From Marinobacter fonticola (lineage in GTDB: Bacteria > Pseudomonadota > Gammaproteobacteria > Pseudomonadales > Oleiphilaceae): a DNA stretch of 64,000 nucleotides. Position numbers and translations under genes: made by a program. The stretch is from NCBI RefSeq assembly GCF_008122265.1, contig NZ_CP043042.1, positions 2,542,001-2,606,000 on the forward strand, written 5' to 3'. The notes under the pieces were generated by a model, which saw nothing but the letters and a program-made list of their open reading frames with translations, was not told where the DNA came from and searched no databases. Shown here piece by piece: positions 9,561 to 18,177 of the stretch (position 1 is the first letter of the stretch; every line of letters begins with the position of its first letter).

Positions 9561-9746
9561 ATGGATATCAATGATGTGCGCGGGATTCATACCCTGCTCG
9601 TTTTGATCGCGTTCATAGGCATCTGCTGGTGGGCTTATAGTGCCCACCGCAAGAAGTCCAATGACGAGGCGGCCCATTTGCCCTTCGACGACGAAGAGAT
9701 CGATCAGCGCACACAGCAGAAAGATAAGACGGAGAACAAAGAATGA
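9561..9746 (+). CDS. ccoQ: Cytochrome c oxidase cbb3-type, subunit CcoQ
   Basis: A 61-residue single-helix protein (HTLLVLIAFIGICWWAYSA, then a charged cytosolic tail) in the position that CcoQ takes between ccoO and ccoP. CcoQ stabilises the oxidase complex against oxygen. A GTG at 9552 overlapping the ccoO stop is in frame, but ATG 9561 gives the usual MD.. start. It overlaps ccoP by four bases (ATGA). Confidence 0.92.
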   Translation: MDINDVRGIHTLLVLIAFIGICWWAYSAHRKKSNDEAAHLPFDDEEIDQRTQQKDKTENKE

Positions 9747-10642
9747 GTACCTTCTGGAGCATCTGGATCAGTGTGATCGTGCTCGGCACGGTATTTGGGT
9801 GCTGGTGGCTGCTGTGGGCAACCCGAAAAAGCCAGACCACCGACAAGGAAACCGACCGCACAACCGGCCACTCCTTCGATGGCATCGAAGAATACGATAA
9901 CCCGCTGCCCAAGTGGTGGTTCCACCTGTTTACCGCGACCTGCATTTTTGCGCTGGGCTACCTGGCGCTCTATCCCGGGCTGGGCAGCTATGACGGCTTG
10001 CTGGGCTGGACGCAAGAGAACCAGTGGGAAGAGGAAATGCAGCAGGCCAACGCAAAATACAGCGAGCTTTACGCTCAATACGGTAATGTCCCCATTCCCG
10101 AGCTGGCCCAAAACGAGGATGCTCGTAAGATGGGTCAGCGTTTGTTTGCGAACAACTGCGCGGTTTGTCATGGCTCTGCAGCCCGAGGCGCCATTGGCTT
10201 CCCTAACCTGACTGACGATGCCTGGATCTGGGGCGGCGAACCCGACCGCATCGTAGAAACGCTTCATCAAGGGCGCCAGAACGCAATGCCGGCCAAAGGC
10301 CTGATGCCGAACATGAGCAACAGCCAGGTCGAAGCGGTGGTGAACTATGTACTGAGCTTCAGCGGTCGCGAAAGGGACGCTGCGCTGGCCGAGCAGGGCT
10401 CGCAGATTTTCGGCCAGGCTTGCGCTGGCTGTCATGGTCAGGATGCCACGGGAAATCCCACTATCGGCGCACCGAACCTGACCGACGAGGCTTGGCTATA
10501 CGGCAGCACCTACGAGTGGATCAAGGAAACGGTGACCTTCGGTCGCCAGAACCAGATGCCGGCCCAGGAAGGTCGTCTGAGCGACGATCAGATACACGTC
10601 CTGGCCGCCTATGTCTACGGTCTCTCCCGTCGCGGGGAATGA
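9743..10642 (+). CDS. ccoP: Cytochrome c oxidase cbb3-type, subunit III (CcoP, di-heme)
   Basis: Di-heme cytochrome c that receives electrons from soluble cytochromes and passes them to CcoO. 299 residues: an N-terminal membrane helix (about 5-26), a second helix (about 58-78), then two periplasmic cytochrome c domains with heme sites CAVCH (139-143) and CAGCH (227-231). NPLPKWW before the second helix is typical of CcoP. Two membrane helices suggest the longer gammaproteobacterial form. It starts inside the ccoQ stop. Confidence 0.97.
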   Translation: MSTFWSIWISVIVLGTVFGCWWLLWATRKSQTTDKETDRTTGHSFDGIEEYDNPLPKWWFHLFTATCIFALGYLALYPGLGSYDGLLGWTQENQWEEEMQQANAKYSELYAQYGNVPIPELAQNEDARKMGQRLFANNCAVCHGSAARGAIGFPNLTDDAWIWGGEPDRIVETLHQGRQNAMPAKGLMPNMSNSQVEAVVNYVLSFSGRERDAALAEQGSQIFGQACAGCHGQDATGNPTIGAPNLTDEAWLYGSTYEWIKETVTFGRQNQMPAQEGRLSDDQIHVLAAYVYGLSRRGE

Positions 10643-10650
10643 TCGCTAGA

Positions 10651-10674
10651 GGATGGCGCCAGCCGGCGCCATCC
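10651..10674 (+). terminator. Perfect 10-bp hairpin between ccoP and ccoG
   Basis: GGATGGCGCC (10651-10660) pairs perfectly with GGCGCCATCC (10665-10674) around a four-base loop. No T-run follows directly (TTTT only at about 10687), so it is more likely an attenuator or an mRNA-end protector separating the abundant structural transcript from the assembly genes than a full terminator. Confidence 0.5.
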
Positions 10675-10749
10675 GCCAAGGCGCTGTCTTTTGAACCCTG
10701 GATAGGGCTCCTGTCCAGGCTTGAAGAGAGAGCCCAGTGAGAGGTACCG

Positions 10750-12180
10750 ATGAGCAGTCAAATACCGGTCAAACAGATTGACCCTGCGACTGACGCCTCC
10801 TCTAATAAGAAAAAACCAGAGACCGTCGAACTCTACGCCAGCCGCAAGAAAATCTACGTCAAGTCCGTCCAGGGCCTGTTCCAGCGCATCCGTTTTTTCA
10901 GCCTATGGGCGCTGATGGGCATGTATTTCTTGTTCTGCTGGATTCGGATCGGCGGCGAGCCATTAATTCTGTTCGATCTGCCGGCTCGGGAATTTCACCT
11001 GTTTGGCACCACGTTTTTCCCCAAGGACTTCATTCTGCTGTCAGGCATGCTGATCATTGCTGCCTTCGGCCTGTTTTTCGTCACGACGCTATTCGGACGG
11101 GTCTGGTGCGGTTATACCTGCCCGCAAACCGTATGGACGTTCATCTTCATGTGGGTCGAGGAAAAGGTCGAAGGAACCCGCAATAAGAGAATGAAGCTCG
11201 ACGAGACTCGCAACAACATCGAGAAAGTCGTCAAGAAATCGTTGAAACATGGCATTTGGCTGGGCATCGCCTTTGCCACCGGTCTCACCTTTGTCGGCTA
11301 CTTCTATCCGGTACGGGAACTGGCCATTGACCTATTCACACTCCAAGCCAACGGCTGGGCGTACTTCTGGGTCGGTTTCTTCACCGTTGCGACCTATTCC
11401 AATGCCGGCTGGTTGCGCGAGCAAGTCTGTCTCTACATGTGCCCTTACGCCCGCTTCCAGTCTGTGATGTACGACGACGATACACGTGTCGTGGCCTACG
11501 ACTTCAACCGGGGCGAGCCCCGTGGCGGCCGGAAAAAGACTGCCAGCAAGGAAGAACTGGGCCTTGGCGATTGCATCGACTGCGGCCAGTGCGTTCAGGT
11601 CTGCCCGACCGGCATCGATATCCGCGATGGATTGCAGTACGAATGTATCAATTGCGCACTCTGTATCGACGCCTGCGACGAAATCATGGACAAGATGGAC
11701 TATCCCCGAGGATTGATCCGCTATGCCACCGAGCACGAGCTGGAAGGCAAGCCGTCTAAGATTTTTCGGCTGCGGACCGTTGGTTACGGAATTGCGCTGC
11801 TGCTGATGATCGGGGCGCTGGTATTCACGCTCGTCAGCCGCGTGCCCATAGAACTGGATGCACTGCGTGACCGTGGCGCCCTGTATCAAATGAACGGCCG
11901 GGGAATGATTGAAAACTCCTACACCCTGAAAGTGCAAAACATGACCGAGGTGCCGCAAACCTTCAGCCTGAGCGTGTCGGGTCTCGAGTCCGCACATATC
12001 CTGACCGACACCCAATTCCGGCTGGGCGCCGGCGAGAACCTGTCGCTACCGACCGTTATCGAGGTAAGTCCGGAGTCTGTCACAGACACCAACAACGATA
12101 TAATGTTCACAGTCATTGCTGCAGGCAACGCGGATCTCAGGGCAGGGACCGAAAGCCGGTTCCTTGGCCCACGTCGTTAA
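10750..12180 (+). CDS. ccoG: cbb3 oxidase assembly ferredoxin-like protein CcoG (FixG/RdxA)
   Basis: Membrane iron-sulfur protein needed for assembly of cbb3 oxidase, acting in copper reduction in the species studied. 476 residues: cytosolic N-terminus, several membrane helices (about 55-260), a dicluster ferredoxin domain with CIDCGQCVQVCP and CINCALCIDACD (about 277-310), one more helix (about 340-360) and a periplasmic Ig-like FixG C-terminal domain. A further CGYTCPQ motif (about residue 120) is also conserved in the family. GAGAGG precedes the start. It begins the ccoGHIS assembly block. Confidence 0.96.
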   Translation: MSSQIPVKQIDPATDASSNKKKPETVELYASRKKIYVKSVQGLFQRIRFFSLWALMGMYFLFCWIRIGGEPLILFDLPAREFHLFGTTFFPKDFILLSGMLIIAAFGLFFVTTLFGRVWCGYTCPQTVWTFIFMWVEEKVEGTRNKRMKLDETRNNIEKVVKKSLKHGIWLGIAFATGLTFVGYFYPVRELAIDLFTLQANGWAYFWVGFFTVATYSNAGWLREQVCLYMCPYARFQSVMYDDDTRVVAYDFNRGEPRGGRKKTASKEELGLGDCIDCGQCVQVCPTGIDIRDGLQYECINCALCIDACDEIMDKMDYPRGLIRYATEHELEGKPSKIFRLRTVGYGIALLLMIGALVFTLVSRVPIELDALRDRGALYQMNGRGMIENSYTLKVQNMTEVPQTFSLSVSGLESAHILTDTQFRLGAGENLSLPTVIEVSPESVTDTNNDIMFTVIAAGNADLRAGTESRFLGPRR

Positions 12181-12208
12181 ATCTGAATCCTAGCGAGGCT
12201 TTGCAATC

Positions 12209-12724
12209 ATGTCCGATGATGCCATTAATCCCCCAGGCCCATGGTACAAACAATTTTGGCTCTGGTTCATACTGGCCATACCCGGGATTACTATCGTCTG
12301 GTGCATCTTTATGATCACCGTCGCCGTGAGCACCCAGGGTGCCATGGTCAATGACGACTATTACAAGGAAGGCCTGGGGATCAACATGGAGCTGGCCCGG
12401 GACCGACTGGCGGCGGATTTGGGCCTCGCCGGTACCGTCCGCTTCGATAATCAATCGATTCGCATGGACCTGGAAGAAGCCGGCCAGCCGGCGAACTTCG
12501 AGTTCCTGGTCCTCAACATGGCGCACCCCACTCTGGCCGAGCAGGACCGCCGCATCCAGCTTCAGCGTGTGGACGAAGGTGTGTACGAAGCGCGCCTGCC
12601 CACCGCCCTGGAAGGCCGCTGGTATTTGGAACTACGGGGACCAAGTAACGACTGGCGCCTGAAAGGCCAGGCCGCCCTGCCCGCGTCCATGCAGCTGCAG
12701 CTGCTACCCGCCCAGCAGGGGTAA
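12209..12724 (+). CDS. ccoH: cbb3 oxidase assembly protein FixH/CcoH
   Basis: A 171-residue protein with one N-terminal membrane helix (about 14-38, WLWFILAIPGITIVWCIFM) and a periplasmic beta-rich domain. VSTQGAMVNDDYYKEGLGIN is the family hallmark segment just after the helix. FixH/CcoH contacts the assembling oxidase and is needed for its stability. It sits 28 bases after ccoG and 3 bases before ccoI, the standard order. Confidence 0.93.
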   Translation: MSDDAINPPGPWYKQFWLWFILAIPGITIVWCIFMITVAVSTQGAMVNDDYYKEGLGINMELARDRLAADLGLAGTVRFDNQSIRMDLEEAGQPANFEFLVLNMAHPTLAEQDRRIQLQRVDEGVYEARLPTALEGRWYLELRGPSNDWRLKGQAALPASMQLQLLPAQQG

Positions 12725-12727
12725 CGT

Positions 12728-15217
12728 TTGTCTGCCGAGGTTTGCTTCCACTGCGGCGAGCCAGTCATTGGCGAACGCCGTGCGTCCCTCGAAGTCGACG
12801 GCGTCGAACAGGCGTTCTGCTGCCAGGGCTGCCGTGCTGTCTGTCAGTTGATTCTCGACGAGAACCTCGACGGCTTCTATCGGCACCGAACGGCCAGGCC
12901 GGCAACGCCCAGGCCCGTGGACGAGCGCGATAGAGAGCAGCTTCGTTTGTACGACCATCCGTTGGTACAGGACACGTTCGTTACCGATCTGGAAGCGACC
13001 GACGCCACACCCGACCTCAAGGAAGCTCAGCTTTTAGTAGACGGCATTACGTGCGCGGCTTGCATCTGGCTTCTTGAACACCACCTCGCACAGCAGGCCG
13101 GTGTCGAGCAATTTACCGTCAATCACTCCACGCGACGGGCGAGGCTGATTTGGAATCCGGCACAAACTCAGTTGAGCGAGTTGCTGATTGCAATTTTGGC
13201 CCTAGGCTACGCAGCGCGTCCGTTCGAACCGGATCAAGCCGAAGCGGCGTTACACCGGGAGCGGCGTTCTGCGCTAATACGCCTGTGTCTTGCCGGTGTC
13301 GGCACGATGCAGAGCATGATGCTGGCGGTGCCGCTTTACTTCGGCCTGATCAGCGGCGTCACCGACGAATTTATTCAGTTTTTCCGTTGGGTCAGCCTGA
13401 TCGTCGCCACCCCCGTCATTCTCTACAGCGCCCGACCGTTCTTCGCCAACGCACTGCGTGACCTGCGCAGCCGGCACTTCACCATGGATGTACCCGTCGC
13501 CCTCGCAATCGGCCTTGCCTACGCTGCCAGTGCCTGGGTCACCGTTACCGGTGGCGAAGACGTCTATTTCGAGTCGGTCTGCATGTTCACCTTCTTTCTC
13601 TCCCTGGGACGCTACATCGAAATGCAGGCCCGCTATCGGGCAGGGTTGACCGGCGCGGCGATGAACAGCCTGACGCCGGCCATTGCCACCCGGCGCCGCG
13701 ACGAGGATGAGTTTGAAGTCGTACCGGTACACCAACTGCAATTGAACGATATTATCGAAGTAAAGCCAGGCGAAGTGATTCCGGTGGATGGGGTGATCCA
13801 TAGTGGTCAATCCACCTTGAACGAAGCCGCCCTTACCGGCGAGTACCTGCCGGAACAGCGCGGCCCCGGTGCTGTCGCTCACGCCGGTTCCATCAACGGT
13901 GAGAGTCCTCTGTCCATTCGTGTGGAGCGCACCGGCAGCCGTACCCGGCTGTCCAGCATCCTGCGCATCCTCGACCGGGTCCAGGCCGAGAAACCACCGG
14001 TGGGACGTATGGCGGACCGGGTTGCCGGTCTGTTCGTTAGCCGGATCCTGTTGATCGCCCCGCTGGTTTGGACCGGCTGGTGGCTCGCCGGATCCGACCG
14101 GGCCTTCGACATTGCCCTATCGGTGCTCGTGGTCACCTGCCCCTGTGCGCTATCGCTGGCGACGCCCACGGCGATCACCAGTGCCACGATGACATTGCGT
14201 CGAATGGGTTTGCTCCCGACTCGCGGTCACACCCTGGAGTCCCTTAACACCATCGATACCGTAGTATTCGACAAAACCGGTACGCTGACGGAAGGCCGTC
14301 TAAGCCTGACTCGATGCGATGTCTACGGCAGCCACACGGAACACGAATGTCTCGCTCTCGCTGGGGGGTTGGAGCGGTATTCCGAACACCCTATCAGCCA
14401 CGTTTTCCGGGACAAGGCCCACCCCACCTTCCCTGTCAACGACGTGGTGAATCACCTGGCCGGTGGGCTGACCGGCGACTATCGCGGGAAAAAGCTGGTT
14501 ATTGGCCACGCGGAGTTCGTGTGTCAGCAAACAACGATCGGTAATCTGCCAGACCCCGAAACGGGCCTCGCTATTTTTCTCGCCACCGAGTCGCAATTGC
14601 TTGCACGCTTCCTACTCGACGATGAACCTCGTGCCGACGCATTGGAGACAATAAAAGGCTTACAGGCGTTAGGATTGAACACGGTTCTGCTCAGTGGCGA
14701 TCGTTCAGGTCACGTGCAGCGGATCGGCAAGCTACTGGGCATCGACGATGTGCACGGCCAAGCATCGCCCGAGGACAAACTTGCCTATCTTCGACAGCTG
14801 GAAAGCCGGGGTTGTCACGTCATGATGGTTGGCGACGGTTTAAACGATCTGCCCGTCATGGCCGGCGCAGAGGTATCCGTAGCCCTGGGCAGCGCCGCGG
14901 ACCTGACCCAGCTTCGGGCCGATGCTATCCTGCTCAACGGCCAATTGAGCCGTCTACTGGACGCCCTGGACATAAGTCGGAAGACGCGCCGGATCATTAA
15001 GCAAAACATGGGCTGGGCGCTACTGTACAACCTGTGCGCTTTGCCATTGGCCGCTGCTGGCCTGATTCCACCCTGGGCTGCAGCATTGGGCATGTCCCTG
15101 AGCTCGCTGATCGTCGTACTCAACGCATTGCGGCTCGGCAAGACTGCCGAGACCGAACACCCACCGGCTCATCCCCCCGGGTTGGAGGTGGTGCCTCGCC
15201 CTGATACGGTAAGCTGA
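12728..15217 (+). CDS. ccoI: Copper-exporting P1B-type ATPase for cbb3 oxidase assembly (CcoI)
   Basis: Pumps copper across the inner membrane for insertion into the CcoN active site. 829 residues. The N-terminus carries an extra Cys-rich element (CFHCGEP and CCQGC), then a heavy-metal-associated domain with GITCAACIW (about 108). The membrane copper site is CPCALS (about 469), the phosphorylation motif DKTGT (about 513) and the hinge GDGLND (about 701). The start is TTG, with a purine-rich AGGGG shortly before it, and it follows ccoH by three bases. The CcoI identity rests on its place in ccoGHIS; by sequence alone it could be any P1B copper pump. Confidence 0.95.
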   Translation: MSAEVCFHCGEPVIGERRASLEVDGVEQAFCCQGCRAVCQLILDENLDGFYRHRTARPATPRPVDERDREQLRLYDHPLVQDTFVTDLEATDATPDLKEAQLLVDGITCAACIWLLEHHLAQQAGVEQFTVNHSTRRARLIWNPAQTQLSELLIAILALGYAARPFEPDQAEAALHRERRSALIRLCLAGVGTMQSMMLAVPLYFGLISGVTDEFIQFFRWVSLIVATPVILYSARPFFANALRDLRSRHFTMDVPVALAIGLAYAASAWVTVTGGEDVYFESVCMFTFFLSLGRYIEMQARYRAGLTGAAMNSLTPAIATRRRDEDEFEVVPVHQLQLNDIIEVKPGEVIPVDGVIHSGQSTLNEAALTGEYLPEQRGPGAVAHAGSINGESPLSIRVERTGSRTRLSSILRILDRVQAEKPPVGRMADRVAGLFVSRILLIAPLVWTGWWLAGSDRAFDIALSVLVVTCPCALSLATPTAITSATMTLRRMGLLPTRGHTLESLNTIDTVVFDKTGTLTEGRLSLTRCDVYGSHTEHECLALAGGLERYSEHPISHVFRDKAHPTFPVNDVVNHLAGGLTGDYRGKKLVIGHAEFVCQQTTIGNLPDPETGLAIFLATESQLLARFLLDDEPRADALETIKGLQALGLNTVLLSGDRSGHVQRIGKLLGIDDVHGQASPEDKLAYLRQLESRGCHVMMVGDGLNDLPVMAGAEVSVALGSAADLTQLRADAILLNGQLSRLLDALDISRKTRRIIKQNMGWALLYNLCALPLAAAGLIPPWAAALGMSLSSLIVVLNALRLGKTAETEHPPAHPPGLEVVPRPDTVS

Positions 15218-15267
15218 ACGGTCCCTTCAAGTTGAACGACCCCTTCAAGTTGAACGGCCCCTTATCA
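15214..15267. repeat. Three 18-bp tandem repeats at the ccoI stop codon
   Basis: Copies at 15214-15231, 15232-15249 and 15250-15267 with the core TGAACGRYCCCTTCAAG; copies 1 and 2 differ at three positions and copy 3 diverges at its end. The ccoI stop TGA lies inside the first copy, so the array starts exactly where coding ends. No T-run or strong hairpin. Confidence 0.85.
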
Positions 15268-15317
15268 GTATCAGTTGAATTGTCATTAATGAAAACACAG
15301 TCGATTGAGGCTCCGGT

Positions 15318-15596
15318 TTGGAAATCGTTTACCTGCTCGTTCCTGTCACGCTTATTCTGGTCGCTCTTGGCATCGCTATTTTTTCCTGGGCGGTAAAGAA
15401 CGGTCAGTATGACGATCTGGAGGGGCCTGCACACCGCATCCTCTACGACGACGACCAGGATATGATTCCGGACGACGCCAAAACCGAACAGCAAGTGGAA
15501 CAGAGCCCCAAGCGCCAGCGCGAACAACAGCATCAGCACGAGCACCCCCTGTCACGCGGCAAAACGGCGGTATCCACCGACGACGATGGACGGTGA
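15318..15596 (+). CDS. ccoS: cbb3 oxidase maturation protein CcoS
   Basis: Small assembly factor for insertion of heme and copper into cbb3 oxidase. 92 residues: a single N-terminal helix (LLVPVTLILVALGIAIFSWAV), then the family motif NGQYDDLEGPAHRILYDDD. The last 30 or so residues (KRQREQQHQHEH...) are a charged, His/Gln-rich extension longer than typical CcoS and might bind metal, which is inference. The start is TTG with GAGG seven bases upstream. It overlaps the next gene by eleven bases. Confidence 0.92.
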   Translation: MEIVYLLVPVTLILVALGIAIFSWAVKNGQYDDLEGPAHRILYDDDQDMIPDDAKTEQQVEQSPKRQREQQHQHEHPLSRGKTAVSTDDDGR

Positions 15597-16281
15597 GCTG
15601 TTACTGAGCTATCCCAGTGCCTTCATGATCGGACTACTGGGAAGCGCGCATTGCCTCGGCATGTGTGGCGGCATCAGTGCGTCACTCTCTCTCGCCGTGC
15701 CTGTGGGGCGTGGATTTCGTTTTCGCCAGACAGTGCTGCTTCTCGGCTTCAACTTCGGCCGTATCGCCAGCTACGTATTGCTTGCCACGCTGCTGGCACT
15801 GATCAGCACGCAGGCCGTCGATTCATGGGCCCAGTTGGGGCCGGTGCTACGAACCCTGGCGGGGGTGCTGCTGATTTTCATGGGCCTCTCCATGGGCCAG
15901 TGGTGGCAAGGCATTCACTATGTCGAACGGATCGGCGCGCCAGTCTGGCGACGACTATCACCCTTAACCCGGCGTTTCACCCCCGTCCGCCACCCTGCTC
16001 AAGCGCTCGGCCTGGGGCTTTTATGGGGCTGGCTACCCTGCGGGCTGATCTATAGCACCTTGGGCTGGGCCGCACTCCAGCCCACAGTGGGTTCGGCGGC
16101 CTTGACCATGTTCTGCTTTGGCCTTGGCACGTTGCCATCCATGCTAACCACCGGCTTTGCAGCCTCCGGCTTGCAAAAACTCCGCACCCACCGCCTGTTC
16201 CGGCAAATCACGGGAGGCGTATTGGTGCTGTTTGGCCTATGGACGCTGCCTGCGACCAGCCACCTGCTGCACTACCTCTGA
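15586..16281 (+). CDS. TauE/SafE-like (DsbD transmembrane fold) protein next to ccoS
   Basis: A 231-residue membrane protein with about six helices. It begins FMIGLLGSAHCLGMCGG, and a second cysteine motif WGWLPCGLIYS occurs near residue 150. These LGMCGG and LPCG elements mark the DsbD_2 family often labelled sulfite exporter TauE/SafE, which regularly follows ccoS in gammaproteobacteria. A role in copper or thiol handling for oxidase assembly is suggested by position and by the paired membrane cysteines; sulfite export is unlikely. It overlaps ccoS and ends the locus. Confidence 0.85.
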   Translation: MDGELLLSYPSAFMIGLLGSAHCLGMCGGISASLSLAVPVGRGFRFRQTVLLLGFNFGRIASYVLLATLLALISTQAVDSWAQLGPVLRTLAGVLLIFMGLSMGQWWQGIHYVERIGAPVWRRLSPLTRRFTPVRHPAQALGLGLLWGWLPCGLIYSTLGWAALQPTVGSAALTMFCFGLGTLPSMLTTGFAASGLQKLRTHRLFRQITGGVLVLFGLWTLPATSHLLHYL

Positions 16282-16475
16282 ACTTCGCGTGGGCAAGATT
16301 TGACAAGATTTAATGTGCAAATATTGACCACTCGGTTTTGACTGCGCTAAGTTGATCATGTACTTAGCTTTACTTGCTCAAGTGAATTTCACAGAGCGAA
16401 GCATAAGTGCACGTTCTATATGCAGGCTTCGTTGTAACAATGGAAGGTTTGCAGGTTCCATAGAGGGCCAAGCTT

Positions 16476-16967
16476 ATGTCGCAGGCATCCGCACTGCTAA
16501 ATCAGGTCATTCGTCCGGTTTCCCAAGCCTTGGGCGAGGACCATCCCGTCATCGAAGAAATTTTGCTAGGCGCGGCAACGCTGAGAAGTTTCGATCCTTT
16601 CGCGGAGGGGCAGGAAGAAGGCTTAGGCGTATTCGGCATATCGCCAGAGTTACACCGTCAAGTCTGGGATGAGTTTCTGGCCTTTCGCCCCGAACTGGCA
16701 AGCCAAGTGCGTGGTTTTGCCAGTCAGCACCAGTTTCTGCTAAATCCGGATGCGGAATTGGTGACCAACACCCGTTACGCCGCAGCGATTGCGATCAGCG
16801 CGTTAGAGTGGGTTAAGCCATCGTGGCCATTACCGGACGATGCGTACGCGCTAACGCGGCTCTGGTCGGGATTGACCCACGTTCATGAGGAAAACTACCT
16901 TAGCCGGCTGCAGCGGACTCTGGAAAAGCTCTGCGATACCGCAACGCAGCCGCAATACGCGGTTTAG
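16476..16967 (+). CDS. Protein of unknown function (163 residues)
   Basis: Not recognised. ATG 16476 has GAGGG eight bases upstream. The protein is soluble, without signal peptide or membrane segment, acidic in the middle (DPFAEGQEEGLG) and largely helical by composition. A central segment LLNPDAELVTNTRYAAAIA is the most distinctive part. It has four Trp and only one Cys. It lies between the cbb3 locus and ttcA (opposite strand), 194 bases after the TauE-like gene, so it probably has its own promoter. Codon use looks like its neighbours, so there is no sign of recent transfer. Confidence 0.75.
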   Translation: MSQASALLNQVIRPVSQALGEDHPVIEEILLGAATLRSFDPFAEGQEEGLGVFGISPELHRQVWDEFLAFRPELASQVRGFASQHQFLLNPDAELVTNTRYAAAIAISALEWVKPSWPLPDDAYALTRLWSGLTHVHEENYLSRLQRTLEKLCDTATQPQYAV

Positions 16968-17053
16968 GCGAAGGGTTAGCAAAGTCCGGGGCAAGCCAGG
17001 ACGCGGCGTCAGCTCCGTGTCCTGGTGGTTCTGGAGCTCGGTTAATGAGCTAC

Positions 17054-17950
17054 CTAGATATTAAGCACATCCAATCTTTCGAACGCGGGTACTTCCTCGG
17101 AAAGGGCTCCATCCTGTTTGGCAACGGCCCCACCCTGCTGCCGCCAGTCCACCTCCAGGTTTTTGAAATCGTAAATCGCCGGATCGGCCAAGTGGGACGG
17201 CGTCACATTGCAAATTGCCCGAAACATCGACTCGATACGACCCGGGTGCTGACGATCCCAGGTGTTCAGCATGTCCTTGACCACCTGACGCTGAAGATTC
17301 TCTTGGGATCCACACAGGTTGCACGGAATGATCGGGAACGCACGCATGGCCGCATAGCGTTCGATATCTTTCTCCCGCGCATAAACCAAGGGACGGATGA
17401 CCACGTTGCGCCCGTCGTCGCTCTTGAGTTTGGGGGGCATGGTTTTGAGGCGGCCACCATAGAACATGTTCAGGAACAGCGTTTCCAGCAAATCGTCCCT
17501 GTGATGGCCAAGCGCAATCTTGGTCACCCCATGTTCTTCCGCAAAGTTATAGAGAATGCCCCGGCGCAGGCGAGAACATAAGCCGCAAGTCGTCTTCCCT
17601 TCCGGCACTTTGTCCTTGACGATGCTATACGTATCCTTCTCAATGATGTGGTATTCAACGCCCAGTGCTGAAAGATATTCCGGCAGGATGTGTTCAGGAA
17701 AGCCTGGCTGTTTCTGATCAAGGTTGACGGCAATCAGCTCGAAATCCACCGGAGCGCTACGCTGGAGGTTGAGCAGGATATCCAGCATGGCATACGAGTC
17801 TTTACCACCGCTGAGGCAGCACATTACCTTGTCGCCAGCTTCTATCATGCTGAAGTCGGCAATCGCCTGACCCACCTCTCGCCGCAGGCGTTTCTGCAGT
17901 TTGTTGTGTTCCAGGCTCGTCTTGCGGTTGTCTGTAAGCTGTTCTGCCAT
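17054..17950 (-). CDS. ttcA: tRNA 2-thiocytidine biosynthesis protein TtcA
   Basis: Makes 2-thiocytidine at position 32 of several tRNAs. 298 residues. The ATP pyrophosphatase PP-loop is [13 protein letters not shown] (about residue 45). The cysteines that hold the [4Fe-4S] cluster are in [11 protein letters not shown] (about 120) and PCNLCGSQ (about 210). These motifs and the length identify TtcA. In many gammaproteobacteria ttcA lies close to fnr or cco genes, matching its place here. Confidence 0.97.
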   Translation of the reverse strand: MAEQLTDNRKTSLEHNKLQKRLRREVGQAIADFSMIEAGDKVMCCLSGGKDSYAMLDILLNLQRSAPVDFELIAVNLDQKQPGFPEHILPEYLSALGVEYHIIEKDTYSIVKDKVPEGKTTCGLCSRLRRGILYNFAEEHGVTKIALGHHRDDLLETLFLNMFYGGRLKTMPPKLKSDDGRNVVIRPLVYAREKDIERYAAMRAFPIIPCNLCGSQENLQRQVVKDMLNTWDRQHPGRIESMFRAICNVTPSHLADPAIYDFKNLEVDWRQQGGAVAKQDGALSEEVPAFERLDVLNI

Positions 17951-17962
17951 AATCCTGCCGGA

Positions 17963-18029
17963 CGTTGAAAAATGTGGAATCAGTTAGAAAAAGAGGTCAG
18001 CGTTGAAAAATGCGATCAGTAAAAAATGG
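17963..18029. repeat. Imperfect direct repeat upstream of ttcA
   Basis: CGTTGAAAAATG begins at 17963 and again at 18001. Both copies continue with a G-rich base or two, then ATCAGT, then an A-rich run. The period is 38 bases and the repeat falls where the ttcA promoter (minus strand) would lie. It may be an operator pair or a simple duplication. Confidence 0.6.
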
Positions 18030-18177
18030 GGTGAAAGTATACCGGAAGGACCCGCCATTCGTCAGTATCCCGGCTTTCACGTATACCTGTAATCGACCTT
18101 ATCGGTGACTCTAGCTAGCCAAGGATGACAAATAGTTCATAATAAACCTTACTGACCCAAGGATAGGGGGAATCATT

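Noticed and set aside
16300..16330. FNR-like box TTGACAAGATTTAA before the 163-residue gene
   Set aside because: Only 7 of 10 positions match, in an AT-rich stretch where such matches are likely by chance.
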